A stretch of 6,307 nt of DNA from Promethearchaeota archaeon (GTDB taxonomy: Archaea > Asgardarchaeota > Lokiarchaeia > Sigynarchaeales > SOKP01). How positions within the stretch are numbered: the first letter of the stretch is position 1; every line of letters begins with the position of its first letter. A model generated the notes under the pieces. The model saw nothing but the letters and a program-made list of their open reading frames with translations. It made no database searches and had not been told where the DNA came from. Of this stretch, positions 1 to 5,604 are shown in pieces. The stretch covers positions 1 to 6,307 of the forward strand of contig JAEOTV010000110.1 in the NCBI GenBank assembly GCA_016839635.1. The letters are read 5' to 3'. The translations under genes and the position numbers were made by a program.

Positions 1-186
1 AGATTTTTAAGTTGTTCTAGTTACCCTGAATGTAAATTTACTTTTAATCCAGAATTTAGAGGTCAAGAGCAAATTTTTTGCCCTGAATGTGGAAAATCAT
101 TAATAATAAAGACGGGAAAAGATGGAAAATTTGTAGGATGCACAGGTTTTCCTAAGTGTAAATTTACTTTTGATTTAAGAGACTAA
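1..186 (+). CDS. C-terminal zinc-finger end of a probable DNA topoisomerase IA (5' end outside window)
   Basis: The frame is open from base 1 to TAA at 184-186 and gives 61 residues. It holds one complete C4 zinc finger, C27-x2-C30-x16-C47-x5-C53, and the second half of a preceding one, C5-x5-C11. The half-motifs SYPECKFTF and GFPKCKFTF are near repeats, and the pattern CPxCG...GxFxGCxxxPxCK is that of the topoisomerase DNA-binding C4 zinc finger (zf-C4_Topoisom family). In archaea and bacteria such fingers usually lie in tandem at the C-terminus of type IA topoisomerase, which relaxes negatively supercoiled DNA through a transient single-strand break; the fingers contact single-stranded DNA. 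The catalytic part is outside the window. The same finger also occurs in some nucleases and helicases, so the topoisomerase assignment is probable, not proven. The gene converges on the longin/GTPase-like gene. Confidence 0.75.
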   Translation, partial: RFLSCSSYPECKFTFNPEFRGQEQIFCPECGKSLIIKTGKDGKFVGCTGFPKCKFTFDLRD

Positions 187-334
187 AATTAACAAAATTT
201 ATGCCCATATATTTTTTGTGCTTCTTAATATTTTTTCAACTTAATCTTTCTTTTGGAAACAGGAACTTTTCAAGTTTATTTCCTACGGGAGCTAAAAATT
301 CTTAATTAATATTTGTTTTGAGAAATAATAATGT
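187..334 (+). terminator. Convergent spacer with T-rich tracts
   Basis: This 148-bp spacer lies between the zinc-finger gene and the minus-strand GTPase-like gene. T runs at 212-217 and 231-236 fall 25-50 bases after the stop codon on the plus strand. Archaeal transcription commonly ends at oligo-T tracts without a strong hairpin, so these are plausible termination sites. I see no ORF or RNA gene in the rest. Confidence 0.35.
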
Positions 335-1360
335 CTAAGTTAAAATCTCTTTAATTAACCACTTGAGTGGTTCTATTAATTTCGGGTCTTTATTAAGAAC
401 ATTTAGTGAATAATATTTAATTGGGATTTTTTCTTTTTTTAATCTTTTAAGGTTAGAAATATTTTTGTTTATCTCAATTTCTCTTAAAGGTGTCTCATCT
501 TTAATGACATTATTTATAATCAAAAGCGGAACTTTTCCAAACTTCTGGCTTGAATAGGAAGAAATAAATTTTTCTATTAATGAATTGACTTCATCACAGG
601 TTTTTTTATCAATATTTTTAATAAGAAGAATTATTGCTTGAGCGATATCTAATCCCACTTTACCATTTAAAAAATCAAATACATTAGCCAAAATAATATT
701 ATCAATTACTATCCCCAGAATTCTAGTGGGAATATCTAATTTACTTTGATTATTAAATTGGAGTATTTCAATAGATCTTAAAAAAGTATCTTTGCCAGAA
801 TCTTTAGGTCCTATTAGTAGAATTTTTTTTTGAAGAGCAATATCTTGGGTGATGATTCTGATTTCAGATTCTGGAAATATTAAATCAAAAAATCTATCAT
901 AAATAGACAAAAAATCTATTTTAAATTCTTCGCAATATTCTTTAAATTGTTTTATGGTTGGATTTTGTTTATATTTGTGTAGAATTAAGTTAAATTTAGG
1001 GAGTAATTTTAATTCAGATGCAAATTTTTCTAAAAAATTCTTTTTTGTTTCTAAGTATTTGTAAATATCCGTAAGTTCATTTTTAAAATATGAGGCTCGG
1101 ATTATACCAGAAATCATAAGTAAATCTCTTCCTCCCCTAGCAATATCAGATTTCATGTAAAAAACAGTGTTAATGGTTTGAAATTTTCTAAAAGAAAATA
1201 TAAAGGTATCTTCCACTTCACTAAATTCCAAAATTCTCGATAAATCAGGAAATCCATAGATATCACTAATATCTGTATTACTGTAAAGGATATTAGGCCC
1301 TATGCGCATGTCAAAATAAGATAACACTAAAAATTTCTCAACCATAATCGGTGATTTCAT
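335..1360 (-). CDS. Longin-like domain fused to a degenerate Ras/Arf/Rag-type small GTPase fold
   Basis: The protein has 341 residues. Residues about 6-112 look like a longin/roadblock-type domain: alternating strands beginning VEKFLVLSYFDMRIGPNILY, a strand-turn-strand block around 52-70 and 80-88, then a helix. The 'SYFDxxxGPxxxY' signature recalls longin domains of Asgard proteins and eukaryotic Nprl2. A linker (about 113-176) leads to a P-loop region, KKILLIGPKDSGKDT (178-192). The later GTPase motifs are weak: D229-x3-G233 in place of DxxG, I282-N283-N284 in place of NKxD, and YSLN (317-320) at the G5 position. The Ser/Thr that follows GK in a normal Walker A is Asp191, so Mg/GTP binding may be altered. 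No membrane segment is visible. The likely role is as a signalling or membrane-trafficking-type scaffold or nucleotide switch, which is inference. ATG at 1358-1360 has AAAGGA only about two bases upstream; Met6 (1343-1345) is an alternative start with better SD spacing. Confidence 0.8.
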   Translation of the reverse strand: MKSPIMVEKFLVLSYFDMRIGPNILYSNTDISDIYGFPDLSRILEFSEVEDTFIFSFRKFQTINTVFYMKSDIARGGRDLLMISGIIRASYFKNELTDIYKYLETKKNFLEKFASELKLLPKFNLILHKYKQNPTIKQFKEYCEEFKIDFLSIYDRFFDLIFPESEIRIITQDIALQKKILLIGPKDSGKDTFLRSIEILQFNNQSKLDIPTRILGIVIDNIILANVFDFLNGKVGLDIAQAIILLIKNIDKKTCDEVNSLIEKFISSYSSQKFGKVPLLIINNVIKDETPLREIEINKNISNLKRLKKEKIPIKYYSLNVLNKDPKLIEPLKWLIKEILT

Positions 1361-1422
1361 TTCCTTTTCAATAATAAAAAAAAAAATTGAAGTTTTAAGT
1401 CTTTCTCATAATTAATTATAAT

Positions 1423-1650
1423 ATGATTCGATTTACAGAATCTTGAAGATCTTTTCTTTTAGATAGTATTCCAGACTATAAATCTAAGTAAAAAATAGAG
1501 AAATTATTAAAAGATGGGGATTTAGGGAGGTCAAACTTAAAAGAATTTCAGCATTTAAATCTTAATAAAAAAAAAAATTTATCTCTGCTGAGATATAATA
1601 AATTAGAACAATTTAGCATTAAACATAAATATCCCTATTACTTCTATTAA
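1423..1650 (+). pseudogene. Possible decayed ORF with in-frame stops
   Basis: Reading from ATG 1423 gives a coding-like frame with an in-frame TGA at 1444-1446 and TAA at 1489-1491. It is then open for 52 codons (1492-1647) to TAA at 1648-1650. The open part reads like a charged soluble protein (KIEKLLKDGDLGRSNLKEF, then a Lys/Asn-rich stretch). I do not recognise a family. Two stops in an otherwise coherent frame suggest a broken gene, but in DNA this AT-rich chance cannot be ruled out. Confidence 0.2.
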
Positions 1651-1725
1651 TACAGACGCAAAATAAATTTCAGATTTTTTAAATTTTTAAGTTTAAGATT
1701 TGTTTTTAAATTTTTTCTCTTTTAT

Positions 1726-1754
1726 CATTGTCATTCTCAATTGTTTCGACAATG
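1726..1754. repeat. 7-bp perfect inverted repeat CATTGTC / GACAATG
   Basis: The arms CATTGTC (1726-1732) and GACAATG (1748-1754) are exact reverse complements separated by 15 bases. The site lies about 85 bp before the small ORF at 1838 and could be an operator or a weak hairpin. No T run follows directly, so a terminator is unlikely. Confidence 0.3.
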
Positions 1755-1837
1755 AAAGTAGACAAATAGCTTATAACTTTTTAACAGTAAATCTTTAAAT
1801 TTGAAGATATTATGAGATTTAATTTATTGGTGTTTCA

Positions 1838-2098
1838 ATGAATGTGAATAAAACAATGTATAGTAAATTTAAACAGAATAATAAAAAGAGAAGTTTGAGA
1901 ATTACAGAGCAATATTTGAAAAAATTTGTTGATTATGATAAAAAGAATGGACTTTTATATGATAACTTGTATTTAAACGATATAAAATTTGTTGTCAAAA
2001 TACCTTTCCAAGATTCAAGGAAAGATGGATCAATAAACAATATTAGAATTGCGAAATTTAATTTAACCGATTCAATATATATTTCTAATTATGATTAA
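1838..2098 (+). CDS. Hypothetical 86-residue protein, possibly the 5' part of a broken gene
   Basis: I do not recognise this protein. It has 86 residues, is rich in Lys, Asn, Asp and Tyr, has a basic N-terminus (residues 5-30), no cysteine, no signal peptide and no membrane segment. ATG 1838 is preceded by GGTG at 1829-1832 (5 bases away, a weak SD) and by a TATA-like TTTAAATT at 1794-1801, so expression is plausible. In the same frame after the TAA, coding-like sequence continues through three further stops (see 2099-2304). This suggests that the ORF is the surviving 5' portion of a longer protein inactivated by nonsense mutations. It could also be a genuine small lineage-specific gene or chance in AT-rich DNA. 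Confidence 0.35.
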   Translation: MNVNKTMYSKFKQNNKKRSLRITEQYLKKFVDYDKKNGLLYDNLYLNDIKFVVKIPFQDSRKDGSINNIRIAKFNLTDSIYISNYD

Positions 2099-2304
2099 GA
2101 AGGGTTGATTAAATAATTAAATCCAAAAATAATTTAGAAAGGCAGACGAATTGCTGATTTAATTATAAATGAAGGTGAAGAACAGTTTTCTAATTCTATT
2201 TGGAAAAGTTCAATAAATAATTTTGAAAATGGGATAAGTTCTTATCGTTATATGGAAAACAAATTCCTATAGAATACGGAGATTTTATTAGGAGAGTTAA
2301 AAAA
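2099..2304 (+). pseudogene. Coding-like continuation of the 1838 ORF, broken by stops and a frame change
   Basis: Continuing the 1838 frame, TAA at 2096 is followed by TAA at 2114, TAG at 2135 and TAG at 2270. Between the last two lie 44 open codons beginning KGRRIADLIINEGEEQF. From 2227 a second frame, the one used by the downstream methyltransferase, reads WDKFLSLYGKQIPIEYGDF, which looks more protein-like than the first frame over the same bases. The simplest reading is one ancestral protein of about 150 residues that acquired stops and a frameshift near 2225. There is no ATG, GTG or TTG in 2227-2307, so this part is not a natural N-terminal extension of the methyltransferase. The family is unknown. 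Confidence 0.3.
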
Positions 2305-2307
2305 AGT

Positions 2308-2979
2308 ATGGTAATTGCAAAGTTTATAAAAGATATGCAAGTAAGATTAGAATCTATTCCAAGTGTAGGCGCTGTCCTTTACAACGCATTTGTCAAAAGG
2401 ATTTTAAGTAAATCAGAATTTGAAATTGCTCAAAGTATTGTTCAGAGAATAAATAAGGGAGTCTTAATTGATGTAGGTTCAGGTACAGGCTTCTTATCTA
2501 TAGAAATAGCAAAAAAAACCCCCAAACTTATGATTTATGGAATAGATTTAAGTGAAAAAATGGTTGAGATTGCCTCTGGTAATGGAAGAGAGTTGGAAAA
2601 TGTAACTTTTAAAGTAGCGAATGCGATTCAACTACCATTTAAAGATAATTCTATTGATTTTATTGTTAGTACAGGTTCATTTCATCATTGGAAACAACCA
2701 TTTAAGGTTTTCAATGAGATTTATCGTGTTTTGAAGGGGAATGCAGAAGCATGGATTTATGATGGATGCTCTAATCCCCCCGACGAGGAAATCTTTAAAT
2801 TAAAAAGAAAGTATGGTCCTTTCCAATATCGAATTTTAAGTCGTATCCAAAAATTACATGGTTTTGATTGGGAAATTTATAATACTAAAATTAAAAAACT
2901 TCTTGAACGTACAAAATTTAGAAATAATTTTCAAATGATCCTCGCAGATGGTTGGATGAAATTGGAACTTAAGAAGTAG
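2308..2979 (+). CDS. Class I SAM-dependent methyltransferase (Methyltransf_11 type)
   Basis: The protein has 223 residues and a Rossmann-type methyltransferase core. Motif I is LIDVGSGTGFLSIEIA (53-68), which binds S-adenosylmethionine. The acidic ribose-binding residue is D80 in YGIDLSEKM. The motif III position reads NAIQLPF (105-111), with Asn105 where many relatives have Asp. Motif IV and its strand are SIDFIVSTGSFHHW (115-128). An N-terminal helical cap (residues 1-48) and a C-terminal tail ending in GWMKLELKK complete the fold. The substrate cannot be read from the sequence; relatives modify small molecules, lipids, quinones or proteins. The ATG at 2308 is the first standard start after an in-frame stop at 2224. 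An SD-like AGGAGA lies at 2290-2295, 12 bases upstream, rather far. The next gene begins 113 bp on, after a T run at 3011-3016, so the two are probably transcribed separately. Confidence 0.85.
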   Translation: MVIAKFIKDMQVRLESIPSVGAVLYNAFVKRILSKSEFEIAQSIVQRINKGVLIDVGSGTGFLSIEIAKKTPKLMIYGIDLSEKMVEIASGNGRELENVTFKVANAIQLPFKDNSIDFIVSTGSFHHWKQPFKVFNEIYRVLKGNAEAWIYDGCSNPPDEEIFKLKRKYGPFQYRILSRIQKLHGFDWEIYNTKIKKLLERTKFRNNFQMILADGWMKLELKK

Positions 2980-3092
2980 GTAATTAAAACGTATAGTTTA
3001 ATTTACTTCATTTTTTGCTTGTTTATTATCATAAACATTGATAAGAAAAGAATAATAGAGATAATAAAGAGTTTAAAAAAAAGGAGAAAAAT
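2980..3092 (+). promoter_or_regulatory. Upstream region of the flavoprotein gene: TATA-like box and strong SD
   Basis: A T run at 3011-3016 could end the methyltransferase transcript. TTTATTAT at 3022-3029 is a candidate TATA box that would place initiation near 3050. The SD AAGGAG at 3081-3086 lies 6 bases before the GTG start at 3093. An ATG at 3091-3093 is followed at once by TGA and cannot initiate a protein. The SD is well supported; the TATA assignment is a guess. Confidence 0.4.
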
Positions 3093-5078
3093 GTGAAAAA
3101 AATGCCAAAATTAGCAGATCCGATTACTATTCGGAATATGAATGTAAAAAATCGTGTTGGTTATCCTCCAATGATGTCGAGTACTGCAGATGGTCAAGGT
3201 AGACCGACAGAGGGCAGTATTCTGGTATATGAACAAAAAGCTAAAGGTGGAACGGGAATACTAACATATGAGGCAACAACTATTGATCCCAACGCTCTTA
3301 CCGGAGGGACACAGCCAAATATCGGAAGAAAGGATAATATCCCTGCATTTCAAAAATTAACTAAGCGTGTTCAAAAATTTGGTGCAAAAATTGGGGTCCA
3401 GATTGTACATGGGGGAATTCTTGGTTTTATGGGCGTACCATGGGGTCTCAAGAGAATTTTCGCACCATCTAGAGTAGATGAAGCGACCGCGGCTTCTGCG
3501 TACCATGCCTTGTATCCTGATTGGCCCCAATATATAAAGGATAATGATATACAAATAGTCCCTTTAACTAAAGAAATGATAATAATGATAGAAGATCAAA
3601 TGGGTCAAGCAGCCGCGAATGCAATTCAAGCAGGATTCGATTACGTTGAGGTACATAGTACTCATGGGACATTATATCACGATTTTATCTCACCCTACTA
3701 CAATCAGCGTAATGATGAATATGGTGGATCTTTGGAAAACAAATTTCGTTTTGCAAAAGAGACCATTGAAAAAATGAGAAAAGGGATGGGCAATGAACCT
3801 CCATTAGTTTTTAGAATTTCGGGTGATAGCTTGACTAAAGAAGGGATTCAACTTGAAGATGCAATAAAGAATGCTCAAATGTATGAAAAACTTGGGGTAG
3901 ATTGTATAGATGTAAGTATGGGTATAAATGTAAGAACACCTCAAGGAATTACACCTCCCTCGTATATCCCTCAAGGAGGATTTATACATCTAGCTGCTGC
4001 CGTTAAAGAAGCTGTGGATGTTCCAGTAATGGGTGTAGGAAGAATTACAAGCTTAAAAATGGCGGATGAATTTGTCCAACAAGCTAAAGCAGATATAATT
4101 AATATGGGTAGACAATTAATTTGCGATCCTGATTCAGCCAATAAATACTTCAATGGTCAAATAGAAGATATTAAAACTTGTTTTGCATGTAATGCGGCAT
4201 GTGGTGCCGGAATTTGCGTATATGATCCCTATACTGGACCTTTTCAAAAAGACATAATACCTACTAGTAACCCCAAAAAGATTTTAATCTTAGGCGGAGG
4301 AATTGCTGGGATGGAAGCCGCTCGGATATCTGCAGTACGTGGTCATTCCGTTGAACTCTATGAGAAATCAGACAAACTAGGGGGATTAATGCACTTATTA
4401 GCTGCTGAATTTAAAAAAGAAGAATATTTGAATTTACCAAATTGGATAGAATATCAACTCAACAAACTCAAAGTACCAATCCATCTAAATAAGGAATTAA
4501 GTAAGGATGATATCATTTCTATGAACCCTGATGTCTTAGTATTCGCAACTGGAACTATTGCTACAGTTCCCGTGAAATTTAAAGATAATGCGAATGTAAT
4601 AACGCAAGATGAAGCAATTCTCAAGAGTAAATCCCTGGGTAAGAACGTAGTTATTTGGGGCCTTGATACCTACTGGCGTGGCGGAGTTGAAACGGCAATA
4701 ACATTGTTAGAACAAGGATATAATGTTAAGGCGCTGATTGGAAGCGAGGATGTTATGGGGAGATCCATCAGGGGACTTTCCGGACGGTACCTATGGATTT
4801 ATGAATACTTCAAGGAGAAAAAGCTACCGTTGATCTACAAATCTAAGTTGGAAGATGTCACTGATTCTGGAGTTACGTATAGAGATAGCGAAGGAAATGA
4901 ACAATTTATCGAAGCAGATACGCTCGTTTTCTGCGGATCAAGGATTACTCCGAAGAAAACATTAGAAAAAGAATTTGAAGGTACAATTCCAACCATAGTC
5001 TTCATCGGTGATTGTAATCAACCCAGAGATATTCGAGAAGCAATTAAAGATGCGCACGATTTTGCCCGAGAAATTTAA
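3093..5078 (+). CDS. Old-Yellow-Enzyme-type NADH:flavin oxidoreductase / 2,4-dienoyl-CoA reductase family iron-sulfur flavoprotein
   Basis: The protein has 661 residues, the normal length of multidomain FMN/4Fe-4S/FAD oxidoreductases (2,4-dienoyl-CoA reductase, enoate reductase, trimethylamine dehydrogenase). Residues about 5-355 form the FMN TIM barrel: NRVGYPPM (20-27), Q103/H106, substrate-binding pair H188 and H191, NQRNDEYGGSLEN (204-216), R241 in FRISGDS, and GVGRITS (314-320) to MGRQLICDPD (338-347). The cluster cysteines are C363, C366, C370 and C375. A Rossmann dinucleotide site follows, ILILGGGIAGMEAA (397-410), then FATGT (484-488), a second nucleotide domain near 517-550 and a terminal VFIGDCNQPRDIREAI (636-651). 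It probably reduces an activated C=C bond with NAD(P)H in the cytosol; the substrate is unknown. Two oddities: the last cysteine spacing is only 4 residues, and the Tyr proton donor of OYE relatives (HxxxGYL) is Thr193. GTG is chosen over Met4 because the SD AAGGAG lies 6 bases before it. Confidence 0.92.
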   Translation: MKKMPKLADPITIRNMNVKNRVGYPPMMSSTADGQGRPTEGSILVYEQKAKGGTGILTYEATTIDPNALTGGTQPNIGRKDNIPAFQKLTKRVQKFGAKIGVQIVHGGILGFMGVPWGLKRIFAPSRVDEATAASAYHALYPDWPQYIKDNDIQIVPLTKEMIIMIEDQMGQAAANAIQAGFDYVEVHSTHGTLYHDFISPYYNQRNDEYGGSLENKFRFAKETIEKMRKGMGNEPPLVFRISGDSLTKEGIQLEDAIKNAQMYEKLGVDCIDVSMGINVRTPQGITPPSYIPQGGFIHLAAAVKEAVDVPVMGVGRITSLKMADEFVQQAKADIINMGRQLICDPDSANKYFNGQIEDIKTCFACNAACGAGICVYDPYTGPFQKDIIPTSNPKKILILGGGIAGMEAARISAVRGHSVELYEKSDKLGGLMHLLAAEFKKEEYLNLPNWIEYQLNKLKVPIHLNKELSKDDIISMNPDVLVFATGTIATVPVKFKDNANVITQDEAILKSKSLGKNVVIWGLDTYWRGGVETAITLLEQGYNVKALIGSEDVMGRSIRGLSGRYLWIYEYFKEKKLPLIYKSKLEDVTDSGVTYRDSEGNEQFIEADTLVFCGSRITPKKTLEKEFEGTIPTIVFIGDCNQPRDIREAIKDAHDFAREI

Positions 5079-5081
5079 TAA

Positions 5082-5097
5082 TTTTTTTTCTTTTCTT
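5082..5097 (+). terminator. T-rich terminator of the flavoprotein gene
   Basis: Eight T's at 5082-5089, then C, TTTT, C and TT, begin four bases after the TAA stop. This fits archaeal oligo-T termination. A second run of eight T's at 5147-5154 could act as a backup. No GC-rich stem is present. Confidence 0.5.
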
Positions 5098-5167
5098 CAA
5101 TTAGCATATTGACTGGGACATTAATTTTCTTATAGAAGATTTTACCTTTTTTTTAATTCAAAATTAG

Positions 5168-5200
5168 CTTTCAAAGAAAAAAACTTTCAAAGGAAAAAAA
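5168..5200. repeat. Tandem repeat of two 16-17 bp units
   Basis: The unit at 5168-5183 reads CTTTCAAAG followed by seven A's. It is followed directly at 5184-5200 by CTTTCAAAGG and seven A's, differing by one inserted G. It lies in the non-coding stretch after the flavoprotein gene. It may reflect replication slippage; no function is apparent. Confidence 0.5.
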
Positions 5201-5249
5201 TGTAAATAAATTAAGTTTTATGTCTATATACTATCAATATCATTTAAAA

Positions 5250-5360
5250 TCAATCGACTGATTCATCTTTATCCCTAATGGGTATTTCCCTTAAACTCAA
5301 AAAAAAAGGGCATGAAAGTCTAGCATGCGAATAAGAAATTGATGACTCAACACCATGGTT
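5250..5360 (-). pseudogene. Remnant of the C-terminus of an (alpha/alpha)6 glycosidase-like gene
   Basis: On the minus strand, 36 codons run from AAC (5358-5360), just after an in-frame TAA, to TGA (5250-5252). The first 16 residues, NHGVESSISYSHARLS, match NQGAESSISYLLARLS in the C-terminus of the glycosidase-like gene at 5994-6307 in the same frame and orientation. At DNA level 5313-5349 and 6036-6072 are identical at 33 of 37 positions. The remaining tail is not obviously related to the other copy. No start codon or upstream part of the gene is present, so this is a fragment. It begins five bases after the stop of the small cysteine protein gene. Confidence 0.55.
5313..5349. repeat. 37-bp imperfect direct repeat of 6036-6072
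   Basis: The segment has the same length and 33 of 37 identical bases as 6036-6072, in the same orientation, about 720 bp apart. The differences are three bases around 5325-5329 and one at 5346. The pair brackets the small cysteine protein gene and the HxlR gene. Confidence 0.8.
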
Positions 5361-5364
5361 TTAT

Positions 5365-5496
5365 TCACTTGGGAGTAGTTTCTTTTATTTTAATTTCTTT
5401 AAAATCTAAGTTTTCTTGACCTTTACACCCACAAGAACAATTTTCTTGTTCTGTTTGAAATAGATTTTTCTTTACTAGTTCAAATTCCTCGTCCAT
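5365..5496 (-). CDS. 43-residue Cys-cluster protein (CSCGC), divergent from the HxlR regulator
   Basis: This small ORF runs from ATG at 5494-5496 to TGA at 5365-5367. It starts with acidic MDEEFELVKK and carries a single cluster C20-S-C22-G-C24-K-G, then a Lys/Glu-rich tail ending in ETTPK. There is no signal peptide or membrane segment, so it should be cytosolic. Translation is strongly supported by GGAGGTGAT (5509 to 5501 on the minus strand), fully complementary to the expected 16S rRNA 3' end, with GGAGG 8 bases from ATG. A TATA-like TTTAAATA lies about 50 bases upstream. Three cysteines in C-x-C-x-C spacing suggest metal binding or a redox role; a modified-peptide precursor is another option. 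I do not recognise the family. The shared control region implies that the HxlR protein regulates it. Confidence 0.7.
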   Translation of the reverse strand: MDEEFELVKKNLFQTEQENCSCGCKGQENLDFKEIKIKETTPK

Positions 5497-5500
5497 TTGT

Positions 5501-5509
5501 ATCACCTCC
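5501..5509 (-). promoter_or_regulatory. Perfect Shine-Dalgarno sequence GGAGGTGAT
   Basis: On the minus strand GGAGGTGAT ends four bases before the ATG of the 43-residue protein. It matches the complete anti-SD, stronger than any other ribosome site in the window. This is the main reason for calling such a short ORF a gene, and it suggests high translation when transcribed. Confidence 0.85.
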
Positions 5510-5550
5510 AATACTTTATTTTTTATAGTAAATAAGGATAATAAAGTATT
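5510..5550. promoter_or_regulatory. 11-bp perfect inverted repeat, candidate HxlR operator
   Basis: AATACTTTATT (5510-5520) and AATAAAGTATT (5540-5550) are exact reverse complements separated by 19 bases. The left arm abuts the SD of the cysteine-protein gene; the right arm overlaps its TATA-like box. HxlR proteins are dimeric winged-helix regulators that bind AT-rich dyads, and a regulator bound here could block TATA binding and initiation for the minus-strand gene. Binding is inferred from position and symmetry only. Confidence 0.5.
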
Positions 5551-5557
5551 TAAAATA
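5547..5557. promoter_or_regulatory. Overlapping TATA-like boxes of the divergent pair
   Basis: On the minus strand 5554-5547 reads TTTAAATA, an exact match to the archaeal TTTAWATA consensus. It would place initiation near 5524, about 28 bases before the small ORF. On the plus strand TTTAAAATA at 5549-5557 could serve the HxlR gene, with initiation near 5578. The two may be alternative readings of one site. Confidence 0.45.
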
Positions 5558-5572
5558 TGAAGTATTCAATTA

Positions 5573-5604
5573 AATAGTAAATAGTTATTTGGTGAGATAC
5601 TATT
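5573..5604. promoter_or_regulatory. Second inverted repeat AATAGTA / TACTATT over the HxlR start
   Basis: AATAGTA (5573-5579) and TACTATT (5598-5604) are exact reverse complements 18 bases apart. Between them lies GGTGA (5591-5595), the likely SD of the HxlR gene, and the right arm includes the proposed ATT start. It could be an autoregulatory operator or an mRNA hairpin over the ribosome site. A 7-bp repeat in AT-rich DNA can arise by chance. Confidence 0.3.

Larger units (their letters stand above)
1361..1837. other. 477-bp non-coding or decayed region
   Basis: No intact gene of useful length lies here on either strand. The part next to the GTPase-like gene (1361-1425) must carry that gene's promoter; an 11-nt A run at 1376-1386 becomes a T run in its 5' leader. 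A coding-like frame with two stops spans 1423-1650. A 7-bp inverted repeat lies at 1726-1754, and a TATA-like TTTAAATT at 1794-1801 precedes the ORF at 1838. Confidence 0.5.

Noticed and set aside
1444..1446. TGA as selenocysteine in the 1423 frame
   Set aside because: A second in-frame TAA follows at 1489 and there is no recognisable selenoprotein context.
2096..2272. Stop readthrough or pyrrolysine (TAG) decoding across the 1838-2300 frame
   Set aside because: Two of the stops are TAA and the frame also changes, so TAG reassignment cannot restore the protein. Decay explains it better.
3357..4153. Several minus-strand open frames of about 60 codons inside the flavoprotein gene
   Set aside because: They overlap a strongly conserved plus-strand gene, have no ribosome site or recognisable motif, and read as out-of-frame low-quality sequence.
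5248..5263. Near-palindrome AATCAATC/GACTGATT
   Set aside because: It is short, has one mismatch and lies at the end of a gene remnant rather than before a gene.
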